Assembly (NCBI GenBank): GCA_947630475.1
Contig: CANRHR010000005.1
Span: 107,026 to 171,025 of the forward strand
Length of the DNA: 64,000 nt
DNA from: an uncultured Clostridia bacterium
GTDB taxonomy: Bacteria; Bacillota; Clostridia; Lachnospirales; CAG-274
Reading direction: 5' to 3'
The translations under genes and the position numbers were made by a program. Numbering within the stretch: the stretch's first letter is position 1; each line of letters opens with the position of its first letter. Shown here one piece after another: positions 44,184 through 54,272 of this stretch. The notes under the pieces are model-generated. The model saw nothing but the letters and a program-made list of their open reading frames with translations. It ran no database searches and was not told the DNA's origin.

Positions 44184-45854
44184 CTATTCAAGAATTGCAC
44201 CCTTATCGGCGCTTGAAACAAGCTTTGCATATCTTAAAAGATATCCGTTTTTAATTTTTGGCTCGGGAGCGCTCCAGTTTTCTCTTCTTTGTGCCAAAAC
44301 TTCATCGGAAACTCTTACATTAAGGGTGCCTGCATTGATATCTATATCTATAATATCACCTTCACATACAAGAGCTATATTGCCGCCTGCCGCAGCTTCC
44401 GGAGAAACGTGTCCTATGCTTGCCCCTCTTGAGGCGCCGCTGAAGCGTCCGTCGGTTATAAGGGCAACCTCTTTGTCGAGCTTCATGCCGGCAAGCGCTG
44501 AGGTAGGAGAGAGCATTTCTCTCATTCCGGGGCCTCCCTTGGGGCCTTCATATCTTATAACGACAACATCTCCGCCTACGATTTTGCCGGAGAAAATAGC
44601 CTTTATAGCATCTTCTTCAGATTCAAAAACTCTTGCAGGGCCGCTGTGCTTGAGCATTTCATCAGCTACGGCGCTTCTTTTTACAACAGCTCCGTTTAAT
44701 GCAATGTTGCCCTTTAAAACAGCTATGCCGCCTGTTTTTGAATATGGATTTTCAACAGGCCTGATAATATTATGATTTTTATTAACGGCGCAGGCAATAT
44801 TTTCACCAACGGTTTTTAAGGTTACCGTAGGATTATCAAGCTCAAGAAGCCCAAGTTTTTTGATTTCGCTCATAACTGCCGGTATTCCGCCTGCTTCGTT
44901 AAGCTCTTCTATATAATTTGGCCCTGCGGGAGCAAGGTGACAAAGGTTTGGAGTTTTTGAGCTTATTTCGTTTGCTATGTCAAGATTAAGCTCAACGCCT
45001 GCCTCGTGGGCGATAGCGGGAAGATGGAGCATTGAATTTGTGGAGCAGCCCAATGCCATATCCATTGTAAGGGCATTTCTGAATGACTTTTCGTTCATAA
45101 TATCTCTTGGCTTTATATCTTTTTCAACAAGCTTCATAATTTGCATTCCGGCGTGCTTTGCAAGAGCAATTCTTTCGCCGTAAACAGACGGAACAGTACC
45201 GTTTCCGGGCAGAGCCATTCCTATTACTTCGCTTAAGCAGTTCATAGAATTTGCAGTATACATACCTGAGCATGAGCCGCAGCTTGGGCAGGATTTATTT
45301 TCATATTCTTTAAGCTCTTCTTCGTTTATTATTCCTGCTTCATATGCTCCGACAGCCTCAAATGTTTTGGAAAGACTTAAATTTTCTCTTTGCTCGCCGC
45401 ACTTTAAATGACCTGCAAGCATAGGACCTCCGCTGCATACTATGGCAGGAATATTAAGCCTTGCCGCAGCCATAAGCATACCGGGAACAATTTTATCGCA
45501 GTTTGGTATTAAAACAAGCCCGTCAAAGCCATGTGCCAAAGCAAGGCATTCAACAGAATCTGCAATCAATTCTCTTGTGGGGAGGGAATAATGCATACCT
45601 ATATGTCCCATTGCTATTCCGTCGCATACGCCTATTGCAGGAACTTCTATGGGTGTTCCTCCTGCGGCAAGCACTCCTGCCTTAACAGCCTTTGCTATAT
45701 TATCGAGGTGTATATGCCCGGGGATTATTTCGCTTTGAGCATTTACAACTCCTATAAGAGGCCTTGAAAGCTCTTCATCTGTATAACCCATCGCCTTAAA
45801 AAGCGAACGGTGAGGAGTTTTATCAGGGCCTTTTTTAACTCTGTCGCTTATCAT
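44184..45854 (-). CDS. ilvD: Dihydroxy-acid dehydratase
   Basis: 556 residues from the ATG at 45854 with GGAGG upstream; the longer reading to 45953 runs through an intergenic hairpin. Iron-sulfur cysteines: [16 protein letters not shown] (about 115) and [20 protein letters not shown] (about 185). C-terminal [15 protein letters not shown] and [20 protein letters not shown]. Dehydrates dihydroxy-isovalerate and -methylvalerate to the 2-oxo acids; oxygen-sensitive cluster. Between leuB and ilvB. Confidence 0.97.
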   Translation of the reverse strand: MISDRVKKGPDKTPHRSLFKAMGYTDEELSRPLIGVVNAQSEIIPGHIHLDNIAKAVKAGVLAAGGTPIEVPAIGVCDGIAMGHIGMHYSLPTRELIADSVECLALAHGFDGLVLIPNCDKIVPGMLMAAARLNIPAIVCSGGPMLAGHLKCGEQRENLSLSKTFEAVGAYEAGIINEEELKEYENKSCPSCGSCSGMYTANSMNCLSEVIGMALPGNGTVPSVYGERIALAKHAGMQIMKLVEKDIKPRDIMNEKSFRNALTMDMALGCSTNSMLHLPAIAHEAGVELNLDIANEISSKTPNLCHLAPAGPNYIEELNEAGGIPAVMSEIKKLGLLELDNPTVTLKTVGENIACAVNKNHNIIRPVENPYSKTGGIAVLKGNIALNGAVVKRSAVADEMLKHSGPARVFESEEDAIKAIFSGKIVGGDVVVIRYEGPKGGPGMREMLSPTSALAGMKLDKEVALITDGRFSGASRGASIGHVSPEAAAGGNIALVCEGDIIDIDINAGTLNVRVSDEVLAQRRENWSAPEPKIKNGYLLRYAKLVSSADKGAILE

Positions 45855-45894
45855 TTTATATACCTCCATTTTATTTTTTAAGTTACCCAAGGAA

Positions 45895-45943
45895 TAAAAG
45901 GCTCGTTTCCGAGGCTTTAAAAAACCCTGAAACTTGCCTTTTA
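45895..45943. terminator. Nested hairpin inside the operon, between leuB and ilvD
   Basis: AAAAGGCTCGTTTC...GAAACTTGCCTTTT with an inner GGCTTT/AAACCC stem. It has a T-run on the minus strand and could reduce transcription into ilvD-ilvB or stabilise a processed end. Confidence 0.6.
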
Positions 45944-45972
45944 AGAGAAACAAAGAGTTATTTTTTTACTCT

Positions 45973-47043
45973 TTAAAGATTTTCTATAATAAGTCTGCCC
46001 ATTTCTTTGCAGCCTACCTTTTTCATTCCATCACTCATAATATCGCCTGTTCTGTAACCTAAATTCAAAACTTTGGTTACGGCATCTTCAATACATTTGG
46101 CTTCATCGGCAAGACCAAAGCTATATTTTAACATCATTGCGCCTGAAAGTATTGTAGCTATAGGATTAACAATATCCTTTCCGGCTATATCGGGAGCAGA
46201 ACCGTGAACGGGCTCGTACATTCCCAAAGAACCGTCGCCCAAGCTTGCTGACGGCAGCATTCCTATTGAGCCTGTCATTTGGCTTGCCTCATCAGAGAGT
46301 ATATCGCCAAAAATATTTCCCGTTACAATAACATCAAATGTTGAGGGACGCATAATAAGCTGCATAGAAGCATTATCAACATAGAGATGATCAAGCTCTA
46401 CATCAGGATAGTCTTTTGCAACATCTAAAACTACGCTTCTCCAAAGCCTTGATGATTCAAGAACGTTTTGTTTATCTACATTTGTAAGATGTTTTTTTCT
46501 TTTTCTTGCTATTTCAAATGCCTGTCTTGTTATTCTTTCAACCTCTTTTACGGAATATTGCTCAACATCATATGCGGCTTCTCCCATTTCGGTTTGCTTT
46601 CTTCCTTTATCGCCAAAGTACATACCGCCTGTAAGTTCCCTTACAACCATTATGTCAACGCCATCCTTAACCAACTCGGGTTTTAATGGGCAGGCGTCTT
46701 TTAATGCATCATGAAGAGTTGCGGGCCTTAAGTTTGCATAAAGGCCGAGAGCACCTCTTAAGCCAAGCAATGCCCTTTCGGGGCGCTTATCTCCGGGAAG
46801 AGTATCCCACTGCCAGCCGCCTACGGCGCCCAAAAGCACAGAATCGCTTGCTTTGCATACGTCTATGGTTTCTTGCGGAAGAGGTTCGCCAAATTTGTCG
46901 ATAGCACAGCCCCCGCCTAAAACATGAGTATAATCAAATGTATGAGAAAATTTCTTTCCCACTTCGTTTAAAACAAGAATATTTTGTTCCATAACCTCCG
47001 GACCTACGCCATCTCCGGCTACAACTGCTATTTTATAATTCAT
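45973..47043 (-). CDS. leuB: 3-isopropylmalate dehydrogenase
   Basis: 356 residues from the ATG at 47043 with GAGGGTGAT upstream. NAD-dependent oxidative decarboxylase: KIAVVAGDGVGPEVMEQ, the substrate-specificity stretch ALLGLRGALGLYANLRPATLH, VVRELTGGMYFGD (family Y), DNASMQLIMRPSTFDVIVTG and the NAD motif EPVHGSAPDIAGKDIVNP. Acts after LeuCD in leucine synthesis and, on methylmalate, in the citramalate route to isoleucine. Stop is 119 bases before ilvD. Confidence 0.97.
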   Translation of the reverse strand: MNYKIAVVAGDGVGPEVMEQNILVLNEVGKKFSHTFDYTHVLGGGCAIDKFGEPLPQETIDVCKASDSVLLGAVGGWQWDTLPGDKRPERALLGLRGALGLYANLRPATLHDALKDACPLKPELVKDGVDIMVVRELTGGMYFGDKGRKQTEMGEAAYDVEQYSVKEVERITRQAFEIARKRKKHLTNVDKQNVLESSRLWRSVVLDVAKDYPDVELDHLYVDNASMQLIMRPSTFDVIVTGNIFGDILSDEASQMTGSIGMLPSASLGDGSLGMYEPVHGSAPDIAGKDIVNPIATILSGAMMLKYSFGLADEAKCIEDAVTKVLNLGYRTGDIMSDGMKKVGCKEMGRLIIENL

Positions 47044-47096
47044 TTTTATCACCCTCTGCAATTATTAAAATCTTTTTATCGATAAAAAATATTTTT

Positions 47097-47606
47097 TCAG
47101 CTTTTTAAGCCAAGCTTTATTTTAGTCTGCTCTATAAGACCTCCTGCCGCCATCATTTCCTGCATAAACTCGGGGAACGGCTGCGCCTGATATGTCTTTG
47201 ATTTGGTTATATTTGTTATAACGCCTGTTGCAAAATCAACTTCAACCTTATCGCCCATATCTATATCGGAAGCGGCGTCTTCACATTCAAGTATAGGCAG
47301 GCCTATATTAATGGCATTGCGATAAAAAATTCTTGCAAATGTTTTTGCTATGACACAAGAAATACCGCTTGCTTTAATTGCAATTGGAGCGTGCTCTCTT
47401 GATGAGCCGCAGCCGAAATTTTTTTCGGCAACGATAATATCGCCTTCTTTTACGTTTTCAACAAAGTTTACGGAAGAATGAATCGCATCTTCCATACAAT
47501 GCTTTGCAAGCTCCTTTGGGTCGGAAGAATTTAAGTATCTTGCAGGTATAATAACATCGGTGTCAATGTTGTCGCCGTATTTAAAAACAGTGCCGTTTGC
47601 TTTCAT
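47097..47606 (-). CDS. leuD: 3-isopropylmalate dehydratase small subunit (isopropylmalate/citramalate isomerase)
   Basis: 169 residues, the short archaeal/clostridial form. Swivel domain: [57 protein letters not shown]. Partners LeuC. With cimA in the operon the enzyme probably also isomerises citramalate. 15 bases from leuC. Confidence 0.96.
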   Translation of the reverse strand: MKANGTVFKYGDNIDTDVIIPARYLNSSDPKELAKHCMEDAIHSSVNFVENVKEGDIIVAEKNFGCGSSREHAPIAIKASGISCVIAKTFARIFYRNAINIGLPILECEDAASDIDMGDKVEVDFATGVITNITKSKTYQAQPFPEFMQEMMAAGGLIEQTKIKLGLKS

Positions 47607-47621
47607 TTTAAAACCTCCTAA

Positions 47622-48881
47622 TCAGACATTTTCCGGATTTGTAATTTTTCCTGTCAAAGCGGATGCTGCCGCAACAGCCGGGCTGCAAAGATAAACCTCG
47701 GACTCGGGGTGTCCCATACGGCCTATAAAGTTACGGTTTGTTGTGGATAATGCTCTTTCGCCCTTGGCAAGAATACCCATATGTCCGCCAAGGCATGGGC
47801 CGCAGGTTGGGGTTGAAAATACACAGCCGGCTTCAACAAATATCTTTGCAATTCCTTCTTCTATACATTGAAGATATATGTTTTGAGTTCCCGGAAGAAT
47901 TATAACTCTAAGCTTAGGATTAACCTTTTTATCCTTAAGTATTTGCGCTGCTATTCTCAAATCGTCCATTCTTCCGTTTGTACAAGAGCCTATTACAACC
48001 TGATCTATTTCAATATCCGATGCTTCGTCAACAGTTTTTGTATTTTCGGGAAGGTGAGGAAATGCAACAACAGGCTTTAAAGATGATAAATCTATCTCAT
48101 AAACCTCATCATATTCGGCGTCGTCATCCGCCTTAAAAATTGTATACTGCTTTGTTGAATGAGCCGAAACATATTCAAGAGTTTTTTCATCAACAGGGAA
48201 TATGCCGTTTTTTCCGCCGGCTTCAATTGCCATGTTTGCAATTGTAAATCTGTCGTCCATTGATAAATATTTAAGCCCGTCGCCGTCAAATTCCATAGAT
48301 TTGTATAATGCTCCGTCAACGCCTATCATTCCTATTATATGGAGTATGATATCCTTGCCGCTTATCCATTTTGCAGGCTTATTTTTAAGCACAAATTTTA
48401 AAGCGGACGGAACCTTAAACCAAGCCACTCCTCTTGCCATTCCGACTGCCATATCGGTGCTTCCCACACCTGTTGAAAAAGCGCCCAACGCACCGTAAGT
48501 GCAGGTATGAGAATCGGCGCCTATTACAACATCGCCGGGCACAACAAGACCTGCTTCGGGAAGCAGGCAGTGCTCGATGCCCATCTGACCAACCTCAAAA
48601 TAATTTTTTATATCTTTTTCACGAGCAAACTCTCTTATTATTTTACAGTGTTCTGCAGATTTTATGTCTTTATTTGGCGTAAAATGATCGGGAACGATTG
48701 TAACTTTATTTTTATCAAATACTTCTTTAACACCTATTTTGTTAAATTCCTTAACGGCAACAGGCGTTGTGACATCGTTGCCATGAACGATATCAAGCTT
48801 AGCTTCGATAAGCTGACCTGCCTTAACGGATTCAAGACCGGCGTGTGCAGCCAAAATTTTTTGAGTCATTGTCATACCCAT
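47622..48881 (-). CDS. leuC: 3-isopropylmalate dehydratase large subunit
   Basis: 419 residues. Aconitase-type 4Fe-4S protein: [20 protein letters not shown], cluster cysteines in [17 protein letters not shown] and the [19 protein letters not shown] motif, [20 protein letters not shown]. The 3-isopropylmalate-type shorter large subunit used with a separate small subunit. Start at 48881 has AGGAGG about 8 bases upstream; a second ATG three codons in is possible. Confidence 0.96.
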   Translation of the reverse strand: MGMTMTQKILAAHAGLESVKAGQLIEAKLDIVHGNDVTTPVAVKEFNKIGVKEVFDKNKVTIVPDHFTPNKDIKSAEHCKIIREFAREKDIKNYFEVGQMGIEHCLLPEAGLVVPGDVVIGADSHTCTYGALGAFSTGVGSTDMAVGMARGVAWFKVPSALKFVLKNKPAKWISGKDIILHIIGMIGVDGALYKSMEFDGDGLKYLSMDDRFTIANMAIEAGGKNGIFPVDEKTLEYVSAHSTKQYTIFKADDDAEYDEVYEIDLSSLKPVVAFPHLPENTKTVDEASDIEIDQVVIGSCTNGRMDDLRIAAQILKDKKVNPKLRVIILPGTQNIYLQCIEEGIAKIFVEAGCVFSTPTCGPCLGGHMGILAKGERALSTTNRNFIGRMGHPESEVYLCSPAVAAASALTGKITNPENV

Positions 48882-48893
48882 GGCTTTATCCTC

Positions 48894-50486
48894 CTATAAA
48901 TAAGCTTTAAATTTGTTTTCTATATCTTTTATTAATTTATATTCGATTGAATCTACCAAAGCAATCCAGCTTGCTTCAATAATATCGTTTGAAACCCCGA
49001 CAGTAGTCCACATATCAACTCCATCTCCGGATTCTATCAAAACTCTTACTTTAGATGCCGTAGCTGTTTTTCCATCCAAAACCCTAACCTTATAATCGGT
49101 AAGATGCACCTGAGAAAGACTGGGGTAAAATACCTCCAAGGCTTTTCTTAAAGCTTTGTCAAGAGCATTTACGGGACCGCTGCCTTCGGCGGCTGTAATT
49201 TCGGTTTTTCCGTCGACTATAATTTTTATCAGCGCAGAAGCGCTTTGACCTTCGGCATAAGGCTGTTCGCCTATTATTTTAAAATTAACAAGCTCAAAAA
49301 ACGGCTTGTACTTTCCTATTGTTTTTCTTACTAAAAGCTCAAATCCTCCGTCGGCATCCTCAAATTGATACCCCTCGTATTCAAGCTGCTTAAGCCTTTC
49401 TATAACCATATCCGCTTCGGGAGAGTTTTTTTCGATATTAGGCATAATTTTTTGAAGCATTGAAAGAATGGTAGTTCTTCCGGCAACCTCGCTTGTTAAA
49501 AATTTGCGTCTGTTTCCCACAATTTCAGGGTCTATATGCTCAAAGCTGCGAGGAGCTTTGCTTACTCCGTCTATATGCATTCCGCCTTTATGAGCAAATG
49601 CATTTCTTCCTACAAATGGAGCGCATTCGCTTAGCTTATAGTTTGCAATTTCGGCAATTTTTCTTGCAACGTGGGTAAGAGATTTGATTTGAGATTGAGG
49701 TATGCATAGATAATTTCTTTTTGCCTGAAGATTGGCTATTATTGCACATAATGCCGCATTGCCGCATCTTTCGCCGAAGCCCACAAATGTGCCCTGAATC
49801 TGTCTGACGCCTGCCTTAACGGCAATAACGGTGTTTGCAACAGCCATAGCGCAGTCATTGTGACAATGTATGCCTATGGTTACATCAGGAAATTTTTCAC
49901 ATACTTTTTTGCAGATTTCATAAATTTCATCGGGAAAGCAGCCCCCATTTGTATCACACAGGCAAATACAAACAGCGCCGGCATCTTTTGCGGTTTCTAT
50001 GGTTTTTAGAGCATAGATTTCATTTTCTTTAAAGCCGTCAAAAAAATGTTCCGCATCAAAAATAACTTCTTTGCCGCATGAAACAAGATAACTTATAGTA
50101 TCTTTAATCATTTCGATGTTTTCTTCAAGCGTAGTATTTATTATATCTTTAACATGAAAATCCCAGCTTTTGCCAAAGACAGCTATTGTTTCTGCGCCGG
50201 AAGAAAGCAGAGAAATAACATTTTTGTCATCTTTGGCTTCTATATTTCTTCTTCTGGTACTTCCGAATGCCACAACCTTGGCATTTTCAAGCTTAACGTC
50301 TTTAATTCGCTCAAAAAACTCCAGATCTTTTGGATTAGAGCCGGGATTGCCGGCTTCAATATAAGTTATGCCGAGCTTATCGAGAGCTTTAACTATTTTA
50401 ATTTTATCCTCAACAGAAAATGAAATTCCCACAGCCTGCGCCCCATCTCTGAGGGTAGAATCAAAAACAGCTATTTTATTATTCAT
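48894..50486 (-). CDS. cimA: Citramalate synthase
   Basis: 530 residues. Homologue of 2-isopropylmalate synthase: catalytic FDSTLRDGAQAVGISFSVED at the N-terminus and the metal-binding GIHCHNDCAMAVANTVIAVK (about 210). The stretch KSWDFHVKDIINTTLEENIE with VIFDAEHFFDGFKEN marks the CimA branch and not LeuA. The C-terminal regulatory LeuA-dimer domain (about 390-525) is present. Condenses pyruvate with acetyl-CoA to (R)-citramalate, a threonine-independent route to 2-oxobutyrate and isoleucine. 12 bases from leuC. No leuA in the window. Confidence 0.93.
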   Translation of the reverse strand: MNNKIAVFDSTLRDGAQAVGISFSVEDKIKIVKALDKLGITYIEAGNPGSNPKDLEFFERIKDVKLENAKVVAFGSTRRRNIEAKDDKNVISLLSSGAETIAVFGKSWDFHVKDIINTTLEENIEMIKDTISYLVSCGKEVIFDAEHFFDGFKENEIYALKTIETAKDAGAVCICLCDTNGGCFPDEIYEICKKVCEKFPDVTIGIHCHNDCAMAVANTVIAVKAGVRQIQGTFVGFGERCGNAALCAIIANLQAKRNYLCIPQSQIKSLTHVARKIAEIANYKLSECAPFVGRNAFAHKGGMHIDGVSKAPRSFEHIDPEIVGNRRKFLTSEVAGRTTILSMLQKIMPNIEKNSPEADMVIERLKQLEYEGYQFEDADGGFELLVRKTIGKYKPFFELVNFKIIGEQPYAEGQSASALIKIIVDGKTEITAAEGSGPVNALDKALRKALEVFYPSLSQVHLTDYKVRVLDGKTATASKVRVLIESGDGVDMWTTVGVSNDIIEASWIALVDSIEYKLIKDIENKFKAYL

Positions 50487-50528
50487 TATTCTCCTCCTTC
50501 CGTTTTAAGCTGTATAAATTTACAAACT

Positions 50529-50557
50529 CGCCTTATCACCGCTATGATGATAAGGCG
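50529..50557. terminator. Hairpin between ilvC and cimA
   Basis: CGCCTTATC/GATAAGGCG stem, followed toward ilvC by another G-rich hairpin (CCTGC/GCAGG) and ATTTACTTGG. No T-run on the operon strand, so it may be a processing or stability element. Confidence 0.5.
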
Positions 50558-50607
50558 AATACAACATAACCGCCTGCCGACTGAAAGCAGGGGATTTACT
50601 TGGCTGA

Positions 50608-51633
50608 TTAGATTTCTCTTTCGGTATTGAGCCAGCTCATGCACTTTCTAAGCTCTTTGCCGACAATTTCAATCTGATGCTCGGATTCAAGTCTTCTTCT
50701 TGCGTTGAAGTGAGCACGGCCGTTTTTGTTTTCGGCAATCCACTTTGATGCAAAGGTTCCGTCTTGAATTTCTCTGAGAACCTTTCTCATTTCATTTTTT
50801 GTATCCTCGGTGATGATTCTTCTTCCTGTTTCGTAATCGCCAAACTCAGCAGTATCTGAAATAGAGTGACGCATAAGAGTAAGACCGCCCTCTATGCAAA
50901 GATCTATTATAAGCTTCATTTCGTGGAAACATTCAAAATAAGCGTTTTCAGGAGAATAACCTGCCTCAACAAGAACCTCAAAGCCGCATTTCATAAGCTC
51001 TGCAACACCGCCGCAAAGAACAGCCTGCTCACCAAAAAGATCTGTTTCGGTTTCTACCCTGAAAGTAGTTTCCATAATACCTGCTCTGGCGCCGCCTATG
51101 CCTTTTCCGTAAGCAAGAGCTATGTCTAAAGTATCGCCGGAAGGATCCTGCTCAACGGCAACAAGGCAGGGAACGCCGCAGCCGCCTACATACTGATCTC
51201 TTACAGTGTGGCCGGGGCCTTTTGGAGCAATCATAAAAATATTAATATCATCATTTGGAACGATTTGCTTGAAGTTAATGTTAAAGCCATGAGCAAAAGC
51301 AAGATATTTTCCTGATGTTAAATTTGGAGCAATTGATTTTTTATACAAATCAGCCTGCTTTTCATCAGGCACAAGTATCATAATAACATCGGCAGCCTTA
51401 ACGGCTTCCTCAGTTGTTGCAACCTTTAAGCCGTGGCTTTCAGCCTTTTTCCAAGACTTGCTGCCCTCATAAAGACCTACAATAACATCTACGCCGGAAT
51501 CATGGAGATTCAGAGCATGAGCATGACCCTGGCTTCCGTAGCCTATTACGGCAACAGTTTTGCCCTTGAGCATACCTAAATCACAGTCTTCATCGTAATA
51601 TCTTTTTAATTGACCCATTTCAACTTTTTCCAT
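50608..51633 (-). CDS. ilvC: Ketol-acid reductoisomerase (class I)
   Basis: 341 residues. Rossmann domain with [20 protein letters not shown] and the cofactor-selecting loop [12 protein letters not shown] (about 50). [18 protein letters not shown] and the helical knotted domain with the Mg-binding [14 protein letters not shown] and [11 protein letters not shown]. The SKSWK loop favours NADPH by family knowledge. Isomerises and reduces acetolactate and acetohydroxybutyrate. 20 bases after ilvN; 121 bases before cimA. Confidence 0.97.
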   Translation of the reverse strand: MEKVEMGQLKRYYDEDCDLGMLKGKTVAVIGYGSQGHAHALNLHDSGVDVIVGLYEGSKSWKKAESHGLKVATTEEAVKAADVIMILVPDEKQADLYKKSIAPNLTSGKYLAFAHGFNINFKQIVPNDDINIFMIAPKGPGHTVRDQYVGGCGVPCLVAVEQDPSGDTLDIALAYGKGIGGARAGIMETTFRVETETDLFGEQAVLCGGVAELMKCGFEVLVEAGYSPENAYFECFHEMKLIIDLCIEGGLTLMRHSISDTAEFGDYETGRRIITEDTKNEMRKVLREIQDGTFASKWIAENKNGRAHFNARRRLESEHQIEIVGKELRKCMSWLNTEREI

Positions 51634-51653
51634 TTTTAAATCCTCCTAAAATA

Positions 51654-52160
51654 TTATTGTAATTTAAGTTTTTTTATCGGATTATTGCCCCTGCAAAGAG
51701 CAGTAAGTCCGGTACGAACGATTTCTTTAATGCCAAAAGGCTCCATAAGATTTTTGAGAGCTTCTATTTTAGATTCGTCACCTGTAATTTCAATTGTTAA
51801 GGATTCTGTTGCAACATCTATTATATTAGCTCTGAAAATGTCAACAATGCTTATAATCTGTGCTCTTGTTGCCGCTGTGGTTTCAACCTTGATTAATGCA
51901 AGTTCTCTGAATACCGCTCTTTGAGTATTAAGCTCTACAACTCTTATAACATCGCAAAGCTTTTCAACCTGCTTTATGATTTGCTCTATAGAGTCATCGT
52001 CACAGTAAACAACAACGGTAATCCTTGAATTTTCAGGATTTTCGGTAACACCTACGCTTAATGAATCAATGTTGTAGCCTCTTCTTGAAAAAAGACCTGT
52101 TACCCTGCTTAATACACCTGCATGATTTTCTACCAAAATAGATAAAACGTGTCTGTTCAT
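51654..52160 (-). CDS. ilvN: Acetolactate synthase, small (regulatory) subunit
   Basis: 168 residues. N-terminal ACT domain: LSILVENHAGVLSRVTGLFS, RRGYNIDSLSVG, then a second ACT-like C-terminal domain (about 80-155). Binds valine and confers feedback inhibition on the IlvB subunit. First structural gene after the T-box leader, whereas ilvB is last; the two subunits are at opposite ends of the operon. Confidence 0.96.
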   Translation of the reverse strand: MNRHVLSILVENHAGVLSRVTGLFSRRGYNIDSLSVGVTENPENSRITVVVYCDDDSIEQIIKQVEKLCDVIRVVELNTQRAVFRELALIKVETTAATRAQIISIVDIFRANIIDVATESLTIEITGDESKIEALKNLMEPFGIKEIVRTGLTALCRGNNPIKKLKLQ

Positions 52161-52189
52161 GGCATTCCCTCTTTCCGTAAAATTCCGTC

Positions 52190-52488
52190 AACAACAGATT
52201 AACAGGATTAAAAAACCCGTCCCGGCAAAAAGCCAAGGGACGGGGAAATCCACGTGTTACCACCCTAATTCAAGTCATACGACTCCTCATTGAGGTTCAA
52301 ACAAACCTTTGCCTTTAACGGGGCTGCCGATTATCTCTTACTGAAAAGCTTTCAGAGAAACTGCTCCTGAGTGATAGATAAGATTATAATTTATCGCCTC
52401 GCACCAAACGGCGACTCTCTGAAAAATTAGCCTAATCAAACCCGAATCTCAATCTTAGCATTTGAGTACTGCATATTGACTTGGGATT
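52190..52488 (-). promoter_or_regulatory. T-box leader of the branched-chain amino acid operon
   Basis: The conserved T-box sequence AGGGTGGTAACACGTGG (52250-52266) is followed by a strong terminator: CCCCGTCCC...GGGACGGG then TTTTTT (52208-52246). Stem I has AGAGA/TCTCT closure. The specifier loop reads CTATCACTCAGG, so the codon is ATC (isoleucine, 52373-52375) or CTC (leucine, 52369-52371). Uncharged tRNA would favour the antiterminator and allow transcription. Confidence 0.93.
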
Positions 52489-52517
52489 ATTTTATCAAAA
52501 TCGCATAAGATTGTCAA
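52489..52517 (-). promoter_or_regulatory. Sigma-A promoter of the branched-chain operon
   Basis: Minus strand TTGACA, 17 bases, TAAAAT, immediately before the T-box leader. Confidence 0.8.
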
Positions 52518-52693
52518 CAATTTTTTAACTTAAATTTAGAGGATGAAAAAATGTTATAAATTGAAATATTTATGGCAAAAATAAGCAGGCGCAAGGTTAT
52601 AAAATCATTAAAAATTTATTTGCAATAATCAAGTTTGAATACTTAAAAATAAAATCCTGCAATTTTTGTGTTAAAAATAAAGTAAACTATAAT

Positions 52694-52722
52694 TTGACAA
52701 AAGGGCGAAAATAGTGTAATAT
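52694..52722 (+). promoter_or_regulatory. Sigma-A promoter of citrate synthase
   Basis: TTGACA, 17 bases, TAATAT, 31 bases before the start codon. Confidence 0.75.
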
Positions 52723-52753
52723 TTTTATATCTTAAGCTAAAGGAAGTGAATTG

Positions 52754-54121
52754 ATGAGTGAGCAAATAAACGTATCTATGAATGATGTTATAGATGATTT
52801 ATGCAAAAATTATAGGGACTTAAAAAATATAAATTCAGATCTGTATACAAAATACGGCATAAAAAGAGGATTGAGAAACTCTGACGGAACGGGTGTTCTT
52901 GCCGGAATAACTCAGGTGAGCAACGTTCATGGTTATGTAGTAAGCGAGGGAGAACGTGAGCCTGCCGAAGGAAGGCTGACCTACAGAGGATATAACCTTT
53001 ATGATCTTATAAAAGGCTTTACAGGCGACAAGCGCTTTGGTTTTGAAGAAATCGCATATCTTCTTATTTCCGGAAAGCTTCCCACAAAAGAAGAGCTTGA
53101 TCAATTTTATGAAATAATAGGCAATTTAAGAGAACTTCCCGATAATTTTACAGAGGATATGATAATGAAAGCCCCCAGCCGCAACATAATGAACAAGCTG
53201 GCAAGCTCTACTCTAAATCTCTATTCCTACGATGATAATCCCGATGACAACAGCATAGAAAATATAATGAGCCAAGGAATAAGCTTAGTTTCAAAATTTC
53301 CTGTTATAATAACTCATGCTTATCAGGCAAAAAGAAGATATTTTGACAATAAGAGTATGTTCCTTCATCGTCCCGTAAAATCAAAATCCACGGCGGAAAA
53401 TATTCTTATGCTAACAAGGCATGACGGAGCCTATGAAGATATAGAAGCAAGACTTCTAGATATGTGCCTTGTAATTCACGCAGAGCATGGCGGCGGAAAC
53501 AATTCGGCGTTTTCTGCCAGAGTTTTATCTTCATCAGGAACTGACACTTATTCTGCAATAGCCGCTTCCGTAGGCGCATTAAAGGGCCCTAAGCATGGCG
53601 GGGCAAATCTTAAGGTTATTCAAATGTTTGACAACATAAGAGAAAACGTTAAGGATTATACCAATAGAAAAGCCGTATATGATTATCTTATAAAAATACT
53701 TAAAAAAGAAGCAAACGACGGCTCGGGTCTTATATACGGAATGGGACACGCTGTATATACATTAAGCGATCCGAGAGCTATATCTCTTAAAAGAAGCGCC
53801 GATTTGCTTGCCAAAAAAAAGGGATATGAAGATGAATTTCATCTTCTTAATTTGGTTGAAGAGCTTACGCCAAAGGCTTTTGCCGAGGTTAAGGGCATAG
53901 AAAAAATAATGTGCGCAAATGTAGACTTATATTCCGGATTGGTATACAGAATGCTTAATATACCGCAGGAGCTTTTTACTCCTATTTTTGCCGCTTCACG
54001 TATTGTAGGCTGGATTGCGCACCGTCTTGAAGAGGTTTCAACAAGCAAAAAAATTATAAGGCCTGCATATAAGCCTCTTACAAATCCAAATTTAAAATAT
54101 AAGCCAATGTCAGAACGATAA
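52754..54121 (+). CDS. gltA: Citrate synthase
   Basis: 455 residues from the ATG at 52754 (AGGA nine bases upstream; the TTG just before it is in frame but not needed). Catalytic features: HAEHGGGNNSAFSARV (His about 241), LKGPKHGGAN, IYGMGHAVYTLSDPRA (second His) and a late Asp in NVDLYSGLVY. Condenses oxaloacetate and acetyl-CoA. The long N-terminal part with GVLAGITQVSNVHGYVV fits the clostridial Si-type enzymes. No aconitase or isocitrate dehydrogenase genes follow, so it probably serves glutamate synthesis. Confidence 0.95.
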   Translation: MSEQINVSMNDVIDDLCKNYRDLKNINSDLYTKYGIKRGLRNSDGTGVLAGITQVSNVHGYVVSEGEREPAEGRLTYRGYNLYDLIKGFTGDKRFGFEEIAYLLISGKLPTKEELDQFYEIIGNLRELPDNFTEDMIMKAPSRNIMNKLASSTLNLYSYDDNPDDNSIENIMSQGISLVSKFPVIITHAYQAKRRYFDNKSMFLHRPVKSKSTAENILMLTRHDGAYEDIEARLLDMCLVIHAEHGGGNNSAFSARVLSSSGTDTYSAIAASVGALKGPKHGGANLKVIQMFDNIRENVKDYTNRKAVYDYLIKILKKEANDGSGLIYGMGHAVYTLSDPRAISLKRSADLLAKKKGYEDEFHLLNLVEELTPKAFAEVKGIEKIMCANVDLYSGLVYRMLNIPQELFTPIFAASRIVGWIAHRLEEVSTSKKIIRPAYKPLTNPNLKYKPMSER

Positions 54122-54272
54122 AAATTTAAATAAATTTAACAAAATAAATTCTATGATTTAGCCGGAAAGTAAGTTCGTTTCTTGGTATGCTTGCTTGTCG
54201 GCTCGCTGCTCAGCTGAAGCAGCAATATCATTGAATATAAATTATAAAAAAATACAAAAAGGAGGATATATT

